NCBI RefSeq assembly: GCF_000427465.1
Contig: NZ_KE386497.1
Coordinates: forward strand, 314,162 to 378,161
Length of the DNA: 64,000 nucleotides
Direction of reading: 5' to 3'
Source of the DNA: Sinorhizobium arboris LMG 14919
Lineage (GTDB): Bacteria; Pseudomonadota; Alphaproteobacteria; Rhizobiales; Rhizobiaceae
In this document: in pieces, positions 1-9,692 of the stretch
Position numbering within the stretch: the stretch's first letter is position 1
How the letters are laid out: each line of letters starts with the position of its first letter
Program-made: the position numbers and the translations under genes
The notes under the pieces: model-generated
What the model was told of the DNA's origin: nothing
The model's input: the letters and a program-made list of their open reading frames with translations, nothing else
Database searches by the model: none

Positions 1-635
1 GACGCAACGGTCTCGTCACGGTGGTGGATGCAATGAGTTCCTTCGGCGGGCTCCGACTTGATGACGACATCGACATTCTGGTTTCCTCGGGAAACAAATG
101 CATAGAAGCGCCCGCTGGTGTTGCTTTCGCAATCGTCTCCAACCGGCTACTCGCCTCTGGGAAATCCAGTGCGCGATCGTTTTGCTTCGACATGATGGAT
201 CAGTGGCAGCACTTTGAACAGCACCGCGAGTGGCGCACGACTCCCCCGACCCATATCGTACAAGCTTTTGATAAAGCTCTCGAAAGGCTGATCGAGGAAG
301 GCATCCCCGCGAGGAATGCGCGATATTCGAGAGTTCAGGAAAAACTCCTCAGGGGCATGACGGCGCTCGGGTTTAAAACCATCATCCCCCAGGAACATCA
401 ATCACCGATCTGCTTGGCTTTTTGCTCAACTGAACTGGTACCCGACGAGGCTGCATTCGGGGCCTACTATGGAGCACTCGCTCAGCAGGGCATCTACATC
501 TACGCAAAGTTTCATGAGCCGACAACCACGTTCCGCATAGGATGCATCGGCCAAATTCAAGACTTTTGGATTGAGAAATTACTGGCGGTAACGGCCGCAC
601 ATTTTCGTATTTCGCCTTCGATATTGGCCGCTTAG
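1..635 (+). CDS. rtxA: PLP-dependent class V aminotransferase, C-terminal part (RtxA N-terminal-domain-like)
   Basis: The reading frame is open from the left edge, so the N-terminus and probably the PLP lysine region lie partly outside. About 210 residues are visible. They start with a VDAMSSFGG motif and then ILVSSGNKCIEAPAG, typical of 2-aminoethylphosphonate-pyruvate-transaminase-like class V aminotransferases; the SGNK lysine is the likely PLP anchor. In Bradyrhizobium elkanii RtxA, an aminotransferase domain is fused to a sulfhydrylase domain. Here the frame stops at 635 and the second domain begins at 657 with its own ribosome site (CAGGAG). I infer a split rtxA from the domain order and the desaturase that follows. 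A generic phosphonate aminotransferase is the alternative. Confidence 0.65.
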   Translation, partial: RNGLVTVVDAMSSFGGLRLDDDIDILVSSGNKCIEAPAGVAFAIVSNRLLASGKSSARSFCFDMMDQWQHFEQHREWRTTPPTHIVQAFDKALERLIEEGIPARNARYSRVQEKLLRGMTALGFKTIIPQEHQSPICLAFCSTELVPDEAAFGAYYGALAQQGIYIYAKFHEPTTTFRIGCIGQIQDFWIEKLLAVTAAHFRISPSILAA

Positions 636-656
636 GTCAACTGCAGGAGAACCGCA

Positions 657-1991
657 ATGCTCAAGAAGAACGACGCGCAAGGACACTCGGTCCACCCGGC
701 GACCGCATCACTGCATGCAGGTTTCAGAAGTGACCCTACGACCAAGGCTGTCTGCGTGCCAATCTATCAGAACACAGCATACGAGCTTGACGGCGATCTC
801 TCGAAAATTGCTGACATCTACAACGTAAAAGAAGACGGATACACTTACACCCGCATTATCAATCCGACGACGAGGGCACTCGAGACCCGGTTTGCTGCCG
901 TAGACAACGCTGCCGACTGCTTGGCTGTCGCATCCGGTCAGGCCGCTACATTTATTGCCCTTGCCAACCTTTGCAGTGGTCAGCCAGGCGATAATATCGT
1001 CGCGGCTCCCTTCCTCTACGGAAACACATGGAATCTGCTTCATAACACTTTTCGCAGGTTCGGCATCGAGACCCGAACCGCCGCGAACTCCGAACCGGCC
1101 GAGTTCGAAAAGCACGTTGACGACCGCACTATTTGTCTTTTCGGCGAATGTGTTTCCAATCCGATCCTTGATCCGTTGCCAGTGCGTAGCTTGGCAGAGA
1201 TCGGCCGGAAAAGAGGAATTCCGGTCGTCGTGGATAACACCACCACGCCGTTGGTCTGCCGACCTTCGAATCTTGGCGCAGCCATGGCGACCTACTCGGC
1301 AACGAAGTATATTTGCGGGCATGGCACCACTCTCGGTGGTTTGATTTCGGACTACGGAAGTTTTCCTTTCCAGCAATATCCCGATAGGTTTCCCTTGTTT
1401 TCGGCTCCCGATGAGGCGCATGGCGGAATCCTTTGGCACCAGGCCGTGCAGGAAGTCAACGATCTGGGAAAGAGCGCGGCGCTATTGAAGGCGCGAATGA
1501 CTTGGCTTCGTGATACTGGGCCATGCGCCAGCCCGTTCAACAGCTTCCAGCTCTTGCAAGGACTTGAGACATTACACCTGCGCATGCGTCAGCATTGCGA
1601 GAATGCCGAAATTGTGGCCGACATGCTCAACAATCACCCAAAGGTTGTGCGCGTGACCCATCCGTCGCACTTTACGGGGAGGAAAAGGGAACTCGCGGAC
1701 GATCTGTTCGACAAGCGTTATGGCTACGGCGCCATGCTCATGTTCGAAGTTAAAGATGCAGCAAGCGGGCGCGCGCTCATTGAGAACGTTGAGATGATCT
1801 ATCACGTTTCGAATGTCGGCGACGCTCGCACTCTCATTACCCATCCCGTTTCGACAACCCATACGACGGTTCCCCGGGAAAAAAGAATGGCCGCTGGCAT
1901 CAATGACGGAACGATACGTCTTTGTGTTGGCCTTGAGCATGCGGATGACATCATCCGCGATCTGGAACGAGCCCTTTCGGCTGTGAACTGA
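657..1991 (+). CDS. rtxA: O-acetylhomoserine sulfhydrylase-like PLP enzyme (RtxA C-terminal-domain-like)
   Basis: A 444-residue Cys/Met-metabolism PLP enzyme. The N-terminal HPATASLHAGFRSDP, the QNTAYEL region, the YTYTRIINPTTRALETR block, the VVVDNTTTPLVCRP strand and the SATKYICGHGTTLGG segment with the PLP lysine are all present. Family members replace the activated hydroxyl of O-acetylhomoserine with a nucleophile. In rhizobitoxine synthesis this domain is thought to make the serinol-homoserine ether precursor. The gene follows the aminotransferase by 21 bp and precedes the desaturase by 26 bp, so one transcript is likely. Family assignment is firm; the rhizobitoxine role is inferred from gene order. 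Confidence 0.8.
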   Translation: MLKKNDAQGHSVHPATASLHAGFRSDPTTKAVCVPIYQNTAYELDGDLSKIADIYNVKEDGYTYTRIINPTTRALETRFAAVDNAADCLAVASGQAATFIALANLCSGQPGDNIVAAPFLYGNTWNLLHNTFRRFGIETRTAANSEPAEFEKHVDDRTICLFGECVSNPILDPLPVRSLAEIGRKRGIPVVVDNTTTPLVCRPSNLGAAMATYSATKYICGHGTTLGGLISDYGSFPFQQYPDRFPLFSAPDEAHGGILWHQAVQEVNDLGKSAALLKARMTWLRDTGPCASPFNSFQLLQGLETLHLRMRQHCENAEIVADMLNNHPKVVRVTHPSHFTGRKRELADDLFDKRYGYGAMLMFEVKDAASGRALIENVEMIYHVSNVGDARTLITHPVSTTHTTVPREKRMAAGINDGTIRLCVGLEHADDIIRDLERALSAVN

Positions 1992-2017
1992 TTCCCAAAC
2001 GAACTCCGGAGTGAATC

Positions 2018-3082
2018 ATGACTGATCGAGATGTTTGGCCTCTGAAGGATGGTCGATACGAAAGCGTACGCTTTCCTTCTGACGTGAAAAAGTCACTGGC
2101 AGCATTGCGCACGAACAACTTCACCGGCGCACTCTATATTGCGAAGGACTATGTAGTCATCAGCGCTTTCTCCATTCTAGCGTCGCAGGTTTCCTGGTGG
2201 TTCTATCCACTGGCCCTATTGTTTATAGGGGCGCACCAACGTGGTTTAACCACCATCGCGCACGATGCGGCGCACAAGACCCTCGCAAGGAACGCTAAAC
2301 TAAATTATTTCCTCGGCATCGTGTTCGCGGCCTATCCGCTCTTCCAGCGGCATTGGGCCTACCGCGTCTCGCACGTTCATCTACACCATCCGCATTTGGG
2401 TGACCCGGAGAAAGATCCAGATCTGAAATTTTTTGTGGAGAATGGAATTTACGACGTGCGTCATCCCAACAAGTATCTCTGGGATATCGTTATTTTCCCG
2501 CTGATTGGGGGGGCGACGCTCGCCTACCTGAAATACATTTTTACCTACAGATTCAAGGTTGTAGCGACTGATGGCGATGAAGTCGACAAAACTGGCGTCC
2601 TTGTCGACCGGTGGGGTTTTGCAGCTTTTTGGCTGGCAGTAGTCAGTGGGTCAATCGCGTTCGGGTTTTTCGACGAACTAATATTGTTCTGGCTCATTCC
2701 CTATTTGACGACGTTTCAGATCATAGGATGGTTTACTGAGATCGCTGAGCATTCTCCCATGTGCGAAGTGGAAGATACGAACCTCTACCTAACAAGAAAT
2801 AGGAAAGGCAATTTCATAGAGCGCATACTCTTCGGGGTAAATCTGGATGAGTATCACCTGGAACATCACCTCTCGCCGGGTATTCCTTTCTGGTTGCTCA
2901 AGAGGGCGCAAGAAATTCGGATGGCGGATCCCGAATATCGGAGGGTGGCAGCAACTTGGGGCGGTCTATTCTGCCGGGGGCCAGAGGGGCAGCCCAGCGT
3001 CATTTCGCAGCTGATCGCGCGTAATCGGCAGCTATATGAGACCGGGCGGCTGAGAGACGGTGCCGTTGCTGGAATCGTATAG
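2018..3082 (+). CDS. rtxC: membrane fatty-acid-desaturase family protein, probable dihydrorhizobitoxine desaturase
   Basis: 354 residues with the three histidine boxes of membrane di-iron desaturases: HDAAHKT (about residue 87), HVHLHH (about residue 124) and HLEHHL (about residue 285), separated by hydrophobic spans. RtxC of Bradyrhizobium elkanii has almost this length and introduces the vinyl-ether double bond that turns dihydrorhizobitoxine into rhizobitoxine, an inhibitor of ethylene synthesis. The start ATG has a CCGGAG site upstream. The gene lies in series with the two PLP enzymes, which is the main reason for the name; otherwise it would be called a generic desaturase. Confidence 0.75.
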   Translation: MTDRDVWPLKDGRYESVRFPSDVKKSLAALRTNNFTGALYIAKDYVVISAFSILASQVSWWFYPLALLFIGAHQRGLTTIAHDAAHKTLARNAKLNYFLGIVFAAYPLFQRHWAYRVSHVHLHHPHLGDPEKDPDLKFFVENGIYDVRHPNKYLWDIVIFPLIGGATLAYLKYIFTYRFKVVATDGDEVDKTGVLVDRWGFAAFWLAVVSGSIAFGFFDELILFWLIPYLTTFQIIGWFTEIAEHSPMCEVEDTNLYLTRNRKGNFIERILFGVNLDEYHLEHHLSPGIPFWLLKRAQEIRMADPEYRRVAATWGGLFCRGPEGQPSVISQLIARNRQLYETGRLRDGAVAGIV

Positions 3083-3090
3083 AGGAGGAA

Positions 3091-3906
3091 ATGATGCCTC
3101 TAGTTGGAGTTGCCGCAAATCGTCTCATCGACGATGGGGTCCATAGAGAATGGGTTCGTCGGCGATATATTGATGCACTTGAAGCATATGCAAACGTTGA
3201 GATCGTCATACTACCGACTCGCTCCACTGACGACATCGAGGGGAGCCGGCGAGTTGTTGCTCGCTTGGACGGACTTGTCCTAACCGGAGACGAATCGAAC
3301 GTCAGCCCAGAGTACTTTCTTCACGCTAACACGCCGCGTCCGTCGCCGACTGAAAGCACCTACTATCGAGCGGAAACTGACCCCTACAGGGACATGATGG
3401 CGAGTTTGGTTCTGTCGGCCGCTCTAGAGAGAGGATTACCAATCCTCGGCATTTGCAGGGGGTTGCAGGAACTGAACGTCTTCTTCGGAGGCTCGCTCTA
3501 TGAAGACATTTCCCTAGAGACGAACATGCTTACTCATAAAGAGGACATCTCTCTACCGCGCGATCGACAATACGACCCTGTCCATGAGGTCACCGTTCAA
3601 GACGGAGGGAAGCTGGCGCGGATTCTTGGCGGCAATGTACCGATAATCGTGAACTCCCTTCATAATCAGGGGATACGGATCTTAGCGCCTGGACTTCAGT
3701 GCGAAGCAGTTGCTGCCGATGGTTTGATAGAAGCTGCGAGCGTCTCTAGTACGGGAATCTTCCAGATGGGCGTCCAATGGCACCCGGAGTGGCATGCTGC
3801 CGATGACGTTGTCTCACGAAAGCTATTTGCAGCCTTTGGAAATGCATGTGCTGCTTTCGAAGGTAAGCGACAAGGAGACCCGTCTAGCAGCATAGGGGTT
3901 GGGTAA
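3091..3906 (+). CDS. class I glutamine amidotransferase, PuuD/gamma-glutamyl hydrolase type
   Basis: 271 residues of the peptidase C26 family. The nucleophile motif GICRGLQELNVFFGG (Cys at about residue 125) and the catalytic pair in MGVQWHPEW are visible. Such enzymes hydrolyse gamma-glutamyl amides, for example gamma-glutamyl-GABA in putrescine breakdown. The gene starts 8 bp after the desaturase stop with AGGAGG just upstream; two consecutive ATGs (3091 and 3094) are possible and the second has the better spacing. Its place as last gene of the rtx-like operon suggests removal of a gamma-glutamyl protecting group or turnover of a glutamylated intermediate, but that is inference. Confidence 0.75.
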   Translation: MMPLVGVAANRLIDDGVHREWVRRRYIDALEAYANVEIVILPTRSTDDIEGSRRVVARLDGLVLTGDESNVSPEYFLHANTPRPSPTESTYYRAETDPYRDMMASLVLSAALERGLPILGICRGLQELNVFFGGSLYEDISLETNMLTHKEDISLPRDRQYDPVHEVTVQDGGKLARILGGNVPIIVNSLHNQGIRILAPGLQCEAVAADGLIEAASVSSTGIFQMGVQWHPEWHAADDVVSRKLFAAFGNACAAFEGKRQGDPSSSIGVG

Positions 3907-4027
3907 GGTATGGCGGACGGACGATTTCACAGAGTGTGAGCATCTATGTCTGCGCCTATAGCGAGCCCTAAAGCGCGTCGCGATTAAACTCATTCGTGCG
4001 CGATGCACTTTAGGTCCTTGTTTTTAT

Positions 4028-4072
4028 GCATGTCGTTGCCCCAAAACCGCTGCACACTTTTGGGCGACATGC
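4028..4072. repeat. intergenic palindromic repeat
   Basis: An imperfect inverted repeat: GCATGTCG and CCCAAAA on the left mirror TTTTGGG and CGACATGC on the right, with about 10 bp in the loop. It follows the last gene of the rtx-like operon by 120 bp and resembles palindromic intergenic repeats common in rhizobia. It could also act as a transcription terminator. Confidence 0.55.
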
Positions 4073-4104
4073 ACTAATTTGTCGACCGTGAACAATGACT
4101 GTTG

Positions 4105-4870
4105 CTAAGCGGCGCGCGGGTTCGCTCCGGCGAGCAGCCAGGCGAGCAGCAGCCACAAAAGCTGCCTGAACCAGTTGAGGAGGAGCGAGAAGTTGTAGCC
4201 GGCGGCGGTCAGGGCGGCGTTGATGGCATCACCGTTTTTGCCGGCGAGATAGTTGCGGCCCACGCGGTGCTCGGCCTTGAGATGGCCGATGACCGGCTCG
4301 ATCGCCGAGCGCCACCGCATCTCGCGCTTGATCGCCGGAAACACGGCCCGCAGCGTCTCGTCATCGCCGATCTGCCTGCGAATATCGCGGACGGTGCGGC
4401 CGAGATATGTCTTGAGGTTGCGCGGCGCCTTGCGCGCCCGCTTAAACTGCTTGGCGTGGGCATAACGCTGATGTTCGATCAGCGCCTGCTTGCCGACCCG
4501 CATATAGGATTGCCGCAGTTTCAGTCCGGTCTTCCTTGCCAGGTTCACCAGCCGCTCCCGCGCCCGATGGATCCTTCGCATCGGTCGGGAACATCACATT
4601 CTTCGGCTGCACGGTGGTGTTGGTCCTCGGACTTGATCCGGGGATCACCCCGCGCGTATCGGCGGGATGCATCGCCCCGGTCTTGATCGCGATGGCCAGG
4701 CTTTCCTGCAGCAGCGCGGTCAGCCGCGCCTCGCCCATGCGGCCCCGCCAGCGCGTCATCGACGAGCGGTCGAACGGCAGGTCGTGCGGAAAAATTCTTC
4801 GCCGCAGAGATATTGGAAATAGGGGTTTTCCACCCAGCGGGCGCACAGCTCCTCGTCCGAAAATCAAATT
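4105..4870 (-). pseudogene. IS5-family transposase remnant
   Basis: The C-terminal part reads in one frame (4105-4581) with KREMRWRSAIEPVIGHLK, then EHRVGRNYLAGKNGDAIN, the conserved C-terminal DDE region of IS5-type transposases. The upstream part reads in other frames: FDRSSMTRWRGRMGEARL and earlier ENPYFQYLCGEEFF. At least two frameshifts and loss of the extreme N-terminus make this a dead copy. It separates the rtx-like operon from ompW. Confidence 0.8.
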
Positions 4871-4905
4871 GCAAGAAAAGCGCACTCAATGAGCGCTTTT
4901 CTTGC
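4871..4905. terminator. strong hairpin, 13-bp perfect stem
   Basis: GCAAGAAAAGCGC (4871-4883) is perfectly complementary to GCGCTTTTCTTGC (4893-4905) around a 9-base loop. It sits at the edge of the IS5 remnant, facing the end of ompW, which is transcribed toward it. It may be an IS end or a terminator; no long T run follows. Confidence 0.5.
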
Positions 4906-5191
4906 AGCACTGCACCGCGGAAAAGCGGAAATTACACAGCGCTATTAAAGACGTGTGGATAGTTCACTGGCGACTATTTTAGTGATCCGAATGAACATCC
5001 ATAAGATTGCGCGGCTCACGCCGCGCAGTAGAGCCATGATCGCGAACCCTTCGTTTTCGAGGGAACAGAGGCCGACGGCCGTAGCCGCCGCCTTCGGTGT
5101 CTGCATGAAGCCGTTTACAAATGGGTGAGGCGCTGTCGACGGGAGGGCGAGGCCTCTCTCCCTCTCCTGCCTACATTACGAAATCGTCCAT

Positions 5192-5881
5192 TTAGAAACG
5201 GTAGGTCACGCCCGCGCCGATCAACAGTGGATCGATTTTTGCCTTGCCGCTCAGCGGGCCGAGATCGTCATGGTCAGCCTTCCAGTTGGTTTCGAGGAAG
5301 ATCTTCTTCACATCGAAGTTCACGCCCCAATGGTCGTCGACCATGTAGTCGAAACCGACCTGCAGCGCGGCCCCCACATGATTATCGACGTGGAGGTTAT
5401 GGAAACCGGGCTTTTCGCTCTGGTTGTAGAACAGCGAGTAGTTGATGCCCGCACCTACATAGGGCTTGAAAGCGCCGAAGTCGGTGAAATGGTACTGCAG
5501 CGTAAGCGTCGGCGGCAGCAACCAGGCCTTCCCGACCGGCACGCCGACCGCTCCATCTTCGTTGATGTTGGCGTAGGTCGTGCCAAGGATGAGTTCAGCG
5601 GCGATGTTGTCGGTGAAGAAGTAACTGATGTCGAGTTCCGGGATCAGCGAGTCCGAATAGGAAAGATCCGAGCCGGTCACGCCGTTGATCGAGCCACTGT
5701 CCTCAGTGATGACGCCCAAAGCGCGCACGCGGATCTGCCAGGGGCTTAGCCCACTCGTCACATCCTCTGCCACCGGGGCAACAGGCGGTGATGTCAGCTC
5801 CGCGGCGGCTGCCCCGCACGCAAAAAAAGCCGCACCCATGCCCGCGATCCATCTCAGATGCCGTGCGTCATTCATGTTCAT
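5192..5881 (-). CDS. ompW: OmpW-family outer membrane protein
   Basis: 229 residues with an N-terminal signal peptide (hydrophobic AGMGAAFFACGAAAAE) and an eight-strand beta-barrel pattern ending in a C-terminal aromatic residue (GAGVTYRF). WQIRVRALGVITED, ELDISYFFTDNIAAEL and FKPYVGAGINYSLFY are OmpW hallmarks. The start was set at the ATG behind AAGGAGA rather than an upstream alternative nine codons earlier. A perfect FixK/FNR-type box lies about 85 bp upstream, so oxygen-controlled expression is likely. OmpW proteins form small hydrophobic channels; the substrate here is unknown. Confidence 0.88.
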   Translation of the reverse strand: MNMNDARHLRWIAGMGAAFFACGAAAAELTSPPVAPVAEDVTSGLSPWQIRVRALGVITEDSGSINGVTGSDLSYSDSLIPELDISYFFTDNIAAELILGTTYANINEDGAVGVPVGKAWLLPPTLTLQYHFTDFGAFKPYVGAGINYSLFYNQSEKPGFHNLHVDNHVGAALQVGFDYMVDDHWGVNFDVKKIFLETNWKADHDDLGPLSGKAKIDPLLIGAGVTYRF

Positions 5882-5965
5882 TTGACGTCTCCTTGAACGT
5901 GCAATCATTGAATCAGCAATAACCGTTGCAAGGGAGACCGGTAGGCCGCGCGTGGCGGCGGCATG

Positions 5966-5979
5966 TTGATCGAGATCAA
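5966..5979. promoter_or_regulatory. FixK/FnrN/FNR-type anaerobox
   Basis: A perfect TTGAT-N4-ATCAA palindrome (spacer CGAG), 85 bp upstream of the ompW start on the minus strand. In rhizobia such boxes bind FixK or FnrN under low oxygen. Distance and orientation fit control of ompW. Confidence 0.7.
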
Positions 5980-6059
5980 CCGTGATTTGGAAAAACCGGT
6001 ATATCGGACGGAGAAGTCAATTTGTCACATGAAGGCCATTCGACTCGAAGCTGCGATTT

Positions 6060-6845
6060 GGCCACGTCGAAGTACAGATAGGCTGGGCGAGGCGGCCTCG
6101 ATGACCGATGTTGTCGGCCCCACCGCCCTCGCCCGTCGACGCCGCAGCATACCGCCAGGAGGCGTTGCGCGCGCCTGCATGTGACGGCCCGGCAATTCGC
6201 CCCGGAGACCAGTGTCTCGCCCGCCACGGTCAGGCCGCGTCCTTAAGCGTCCTGGCGTGGACAAACTCAAGGCCCTGGCGCCGGGGGTGCGCCGCTACGC
6301 ACACGACAGGCCGGGCGAGCTCGTCTATATCGACATCAGTAACCCGGCAAGTTCAACCGAACCGGCCACCGCATCAACGGCCATCGCGCCAGGCAACGCA
6401 ACGGCCACGGCGTCGGTTGGGAATACGTGCATCTGGCGATCGCCGACCACTCACGCCTGACCTATTGGGAAATTTTCCCGACGAGGCGTCGGTGCTCCTG
6501 ATTGCGGTTTCTCGTCAACGCCTTGCGTCAAGGTCCATCGCGTACCGACAACGGCGCCAGTTTCCGCTCCCCATCCTTACGCCTGGGCGCTGCGGCGGCT
6601 CAGCATCAAGCACATCCGCACAAAGTCCTATACACCCAAGAACAATGGGAAGGCCGAGCGCCTCGTCCAGATCGCCCGTGCGAATGGGCCTATGCCAAGG
6701 CCTACGAAACATGGGATCAGAGGGGGCCACGACCTATCGATCTGGTCCCCTCGCTACAATTAGCGTCGCCCGCATGGCAGCCTAAAAAGCCACCCATCAG
6801 CCGACTCGGCCTAACCGAGGATAACCTGTTGAGGCTCCACTACTG
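6060..6845 (+). pseudogene. IS481-family transposase remnant
   Basis: Fragments of one transposase are spread over several frames: ETSVSPATVSRVLKRPG-like helix-turn-helix, YAHDRPGELVYIDI (start of the integrase core), IFPDE, DNGASFRS, LSIKHIRTKSYTPKNNGKAER and the tail [18 protein letters not shown]. Multiple frameshifts and a stop within the core show it is inactive. Its last 50 bp overlap the 3' end of the chemoreceptor gene on the other strand. Confidence 0.85.
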
Positions 6846-9025
6846 GGCAGTCGTCGAAGCGAGTCTTGCTCGCATTCCTGTGCGGCAAGAGCCAGATTGC
6901 CCTTGAACTCACTCTTGTGCGTCCTGAAGCGATTGAGCATCTCGGAGAGATTAGACGATTCTTGAGCAAGCCCCGCCGACGCCGCATTCATCTCCTCGAC
7001 CATCGCAGCGTTCTGCTGGGTCGCCTGATCCATATGATTGACCGCGGAGTTGACCTCCCCAAGGCCGACGGACTGCTGTTGAGCCGCAGATGCAATTGCG
7101 TCCATGTGCTGGTTGATCGTCTGCACCAAGACAGCAATCGAATGCAGCCCTTGGTCGGTATCGTTGACGAGTTTGACGCCTTCGCTTACCGCGACTTCCG
7201 AATTGCCAATCAAAGCCTTGATCTCCTTGGCAGCATTGGCGGAGCGCTGCGCCAACTCGCGTACCTCTTGGGCAACAACGGCAAAGCCCTTGCCGGCTTC
7301 CCCGGCGCGTGCTGCCTCGACGCCAGCGTTAAGTGCCAGGAGATTGGTCTGGAAGGCGATCTCGTCGATCACGCCGATGATTTGGCTGATCTGCTGGGAT
7401 GCCGTCTCGATCCGCCCCATTGCCGCGACTGCATTGCCAACGACCACCCTCGCCCCCTCAGCGTGATCCTTGGCATTCCGGACCAGGTTTTGCGCTTCGC
7501 CCGTTCGCTTCGAGGTTGCCTGGACATTCGACGTGATTTCTTCGAGTGCAGCCGCTGTTTCTTCCAGCGAAGCGGCTTGCTTTTCGGTACGGTCGGCAAG
7601 GTTGCTGGAGGCACTGGAAATTTCACTTGATCCGCCTCTCACTGCACCAGCAGATTTTCCGACGGCCAGGAGAACTTGACGCAGCTGGGCGACCGACGCG
7701 TTAAAGTCATGGCGCAATGCTTCGAACTGAGGCGCAAACTGCTCTTCAATTTCGCAGAGCATGTCGCCAGCAGCAAGCTCGCGCAGGGCCGAGGCGAGCG
7801 AGCCCGTCGCTCTGTTGAGACGGTCTTCCGCCTCAGCTTCCGCGAGCCGCTGCACCTCCACACGCTCACGTTCGGCTCTCTGGCGATTTTCTTCCGCCTC
7901 CGTCTCAAGCTGGGCATTGCGAATAGCGGCCTGGCGAAACACTTCCACCGAATGCGCCATATCCCCAATCGCATCCTTGCGATCCACAAAGGGGATGGGG
8001 CTTTGTGTATCACCATCGGCCAGTTGCTGCATGCGACGTTCAATCGCGCGGATCATTCGGGAAACTTGGCGCAACACGAAAATGCAGATGCCGAAGACGA
8101 CCAGCGACACCAGAACCGCTGTGATCGCGCCCCTGATGAATAGGCCGCGCAGTTCGGCGAGCGCGCCCTGAGCTTTAGCATTCAGCATGTTGCCCGCCTT
8201 CTCGAGCAGGTCGGCCATGATGCGGTTTTGGTTGCCCGTCTGGGATGACCAGCCCTCAAGGGCAGCCTTGTCCTCTCCCTTCGGCTCATTTTGGTACATG
8301 ACAGCTCGAACTTCTGCCAGGAACTTGCCCTCTGCGCTGTCGGCAAAGTGATCGAACTCTTCGATCAACTCCTCGGGCAGATGTTCGCGCAACACCGGCG
8401 TGGAGTGATCGCGCAGTCCTTTGGCATATAGGAGAAAAGCATATTCAGGTGTCACCAGTTGACGACCGGCCAGAAATTTCTCGCCCAAGCGAATTTCGAT
8501 TAGACCCGCATCGTTAACCTGCATCAGAGCATGATAGCCATCGATAAAGCGCGCCAGGTCTAGATCGGCAATCGTTGACGCGGAACGGCGCACCAACTCC
8601 AGGCCCGCAGCGGATGCGGGTTGCAGAACCAGAAGCGCCTCATTGCTATCGGCGGTTCCGGCGTCCACGTTTCTGCGATAATTGGGCAAAAGCTTCAGCT
8701 TGTCCTGGATTATGCGGTAGGCTCCGTCGATCGCCTGATCCGAATTACCCTGCCCCTTCCAGTCGCGATAAGCCTTGTCCAGAGCCGCGAAGGCGCGATC
8801 CACAGCGTCGCGCCGTTCGGCGAGATCGCTGCGCTTGGCAAAGGCTTCTGCCGGCAACACCTGCGCTATTTCTCCTCCCGCATGCGCGAGGCGTTGCACG
8901 ATGAGCTGTTCTTCCAAGGCCCCATAGCGAATGTAACCGTCTAAAACAGCCGATCCACTCAGCCACAGAAAGGCCGATAACGGAGCCGCAGCAATCAAAT
9001 AAAGCAGGCTTCGCAGAGAAAACAT
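6797..9025 (-). CDS. methyl-accepting chemotaxis protein
   Basis: 742 residues from the ATG behind GGAAGGAG (an upstream ATG has no ribosome site). Order: N-terminal membrane helix (residues 3-25), a helical periplasmic sensor region of about 270 residues with no recognised domain, a second helix (about 295-318), HAMP (about 320-375), a coiled linker, and the signalling domain with the conserved tip [20 protein letters not shown] around residue 570. The kinase-binding tip is intact. The last 15 or so residues are encoded by IS481 remnant DNA, so the natural C-terminus has been replaced. No che genes are nearby. Confidence 0.92.
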   Translation of the reverse strand: MFSLRSLLYLIAAAPLSAFLWLSGSAVLDGYIRYGALEEQLIVQRLAHAGGEIAQVLPAEAFAKRSDLAERRDAVDRAFAALDKAYRDWKGQGNSDQAIDGAYRIIQDKLKLLPNYRRNVDAGTADSNEALLVLQPASAAGLELVRRSASTIADLDLARFIDGYHALMQVNDAGLIEIRLGEKFLAGRQLVTPEYAFLLYAKGLRDHSTPVLREHLPEELIEEFDHFADSAEGKFLAEVRAVMYQNEPKGEDKAALEGWSSQTGNQNRIMADLLEKAGNMLNAKAQGALAELRGLFIRGAITAVLVSLVVFGICIFVLRQVSRMIRAIERRMQQLADGDTQSPIPFVDRKDAIGDMAHSVEVFRQAAIRNAQLETEAEENRQRAERERVEVQRLAEAEAEDRLNRATGSLASALRELAAGDMLCEIEEQFAPQFEALRHDFNASVAQLRQVLLAVGKSAGAVRGGSSEISSASSNLADRTEKQAASLEETAAALEEITSNVQATSKRTGEAQNLVRNAKDHAEGARVVVGNAVAAMGRIETASQQISQIIGVIDEIAFQTNLLALNAGVEAARAGEAGKGFAVVAQEVRELAQRSANAAKEIKALIGNSEVAVSEGVKLVNDTDQGLHSIAVLVQTINQHMDAIASAAQQQSVGLGEVNSAVNHMDQATQQNAAMVEEMNAASAGLAQESSNLSEMLNRFRTHKSEFKGNLALAAQECEQDSLRRLPSSGASTGYPRLGRVG

Positions 9026-9450
9026 GAAGCGCTCCTTCCAGCGCAAATTCTACCGAATTCAGTTAATCACAGTCTATACGGATAACAGATTGATATTATC
9101 TTAATGTAGAAAACGTATAAAAGCGGGAATTGTGCTATTATCCCGGAACTGATCCCAGGCCTCTTCTTTTCGCATCTGCAAGTTGTCAGCCTCTATGCTC
9201 ACACCATCGATCTGCGAGACATGACCTATTCTATTATGCGGCGACAGGACGCAGAACTTCGCTTGGTCCCGAAATCGCGCTCGGATCTCGCCTGCCGGTT
9301 CTCAGACATCCGCGGCCGGCCCTTCGGGTGAACTGGGTGACGGTCTGCCCAATACCGGTAAGGGCCGGCCTCCCCTCACTTCACTCTTCACCGTCGCGTC
9401 ACAGGTAATCATCATCATGCCCGCACCGCGGAAGCAGCATAGCCAATGCT

Positions 9451-9479
9451 AAAGCGGCGGCGCACGCGTGCGCCGCTTT
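9451..9479. terminator. GC-rich hairpin
   Basis: AAAGCGGCG (9451-9459) pairs with CGCCGCTTT (9471-9479) around an 11-base loop that is itself self-complementary. The A/T-flanked GC stem looks like a bidirectional intrinsic terminator. No gene obviously ends here, so it may be left over from a lost one. Confidence 0.5.
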
Positions 9480-9616
9480 GACCGGCGCCATGAAGCGCCC
9501 GTTACCGAAGCGGTAATGATGCATCACGTCCTCGGCCACCAAAGCGTCAATTTCCCCATGTTGCTCCGGCATCACAAGACGATTGACCCGGCATCAGATA
9601 CATTCGCTCTTGTCGT

Positions 9617-9692
9617 TCAATTGAAATCAATTTTCTCTAACGGCGTTCGGAAGATTGCCAAAATTCTTTGTTTGGATGGCATCAATCCACAC
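9617..9692 (-). repeat. short dispersed repeat, copy 1
   Basis: Read on the minus strand this is closely similar to 18415-18494: both contain GCCATCCAAACAAA and then TTTTGGCAATCTTCCGAACG. Both read as an IQTxxFGNLPNA-like peptide, which suggests two pieces of the same lost gene. Confidence 0.6.
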
